The notes beneath the pieces are model-generated. The model was not told the origin of the DNA, searched no databases, and worked only from the letters and a program-made list of their open reading frames with translations. Positions 7,804 to 7,873 of a stretch of 7,873 bases of DNA are shown here, piece after piece (the first letter of the stretch is position 1; every line of letters starts with the position of its first letter). The DNA is from Acidobacteriota bacterium. Lineage in GTDB: Bacteria; Acidobacteriota; Terriglobia; Terriglobales; Acidobacteriaceae. The stretch lies in assembly GCA_021801945.1 (NCBI GenBank), contig JAKABE010000138.1, forward strand, positions 1 through 7,873, given 5' to 3'. The translations under genes were made by a program, and so were the position numbers.

Positions 7804-7873
7804 ATGGCAATGAACCGGCGTGAGTTTCTGGCGGCTTCGGCAGCAGGCGCCGCCCTGTTGAATCAAGGAGTGA
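7804..7873 (+). CDS. Twin-arginine signal protein, N-terminus only (runs off window)
   Basis: Only the first 23 residues are present (MAMNRREFLAASAAGAALLN followed by QGV). NRREFLAA matches the twin-arginine motif, and an alanine-rich hydrophobic segment follows, so the product is probably exported folded through the Tat system. AAGGAG at 7791-7796, seven bases before ATG 7804, supports the start. The mature protein is outside the window, so its function cannot be stated. Such signals are common on exported oxidoreductases and sugar-related enzymes in this kind of genome. Its divergent placement next to the acid-sugar kinase suggests, weakly, a link to sugar-acid use. Confidence 0.85.
   Translation, partial: MAMNRREFLAASAAGAALLNQGV

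Overview
The window is high-GC bacterial DNA. It holds the end of a branched-chain amino acid (BCAA) biosynthesis cluster on the + strand, a two-gene acid-sugar catabolic unit on the - strand, and the first codons of an exported protein on the + strand. The gene order ilvD-ilvB-ilvN-ilvC, the AGCT-rich degenerate repeats between genes and a Tat-type NRREFLAA signal fit an Acidobacteriota genome. That assignment is inference from general knowledge (about even odds), with no marker gene to settle it.

Positions 2-4555 carry the C-terminal third of dihydroxy-acid dehydratase (IlvD), then the complete large (IlvB) and small (IlvN) subunits of acetohydroxyacid synthase, then a class I ketol-acid reductoisomerase (IlvC). 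Together IlvBN, IlvC and IlvD turn pyruvate (or pyruvate plus 2-oxobutyrate) into the 2-oxo acid precursors of valine, leucine and isoleucine. The spacers are long for an operon (172, 138 and 314 nt) and hold inverted repeats and hairpins. A strong GC-rich hairpin just after ilvC (4580-4609) probably ends the transcript.

Positions 4811-7136, read leftward, carry a DUF1537-family four-carbon acid sugar kinase followed 28 nt later by a PdxA2-type dehydrogenase. This pairing is known for breakdown of threonate or erythronate type acids: the kinase makes the 4-phosphate, and the dehydrogenase oxidises it to a product that loses CO2 to give dihydroxyacetone phosphate. The unit converges on the ilv cluster and has its own upstream 14-bp tandem repeat.

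Positions 7137-7803 are a 667-nt divergent intergenic region. It holds a near-consensus sigma-70 promoter (TTGACA, 17 nt, TATACT) pointing right, followed by a leader of about 325 nt with a large stem-loop, and then the start of a gene for a twin-arginine exported protein that runs off the window.

No wholly new multi-gene system is visible. The points most worth a second look are non-coding: mutually exclusive hairpins before ilvC, a repeat element that supplies the ilvN ribosome binding site, a GCAACCGG hairpin motif shared by two ilv spacers, the long leader after 7472, and a recent in-frame 18-bp duplication at the end of the kinase gene.
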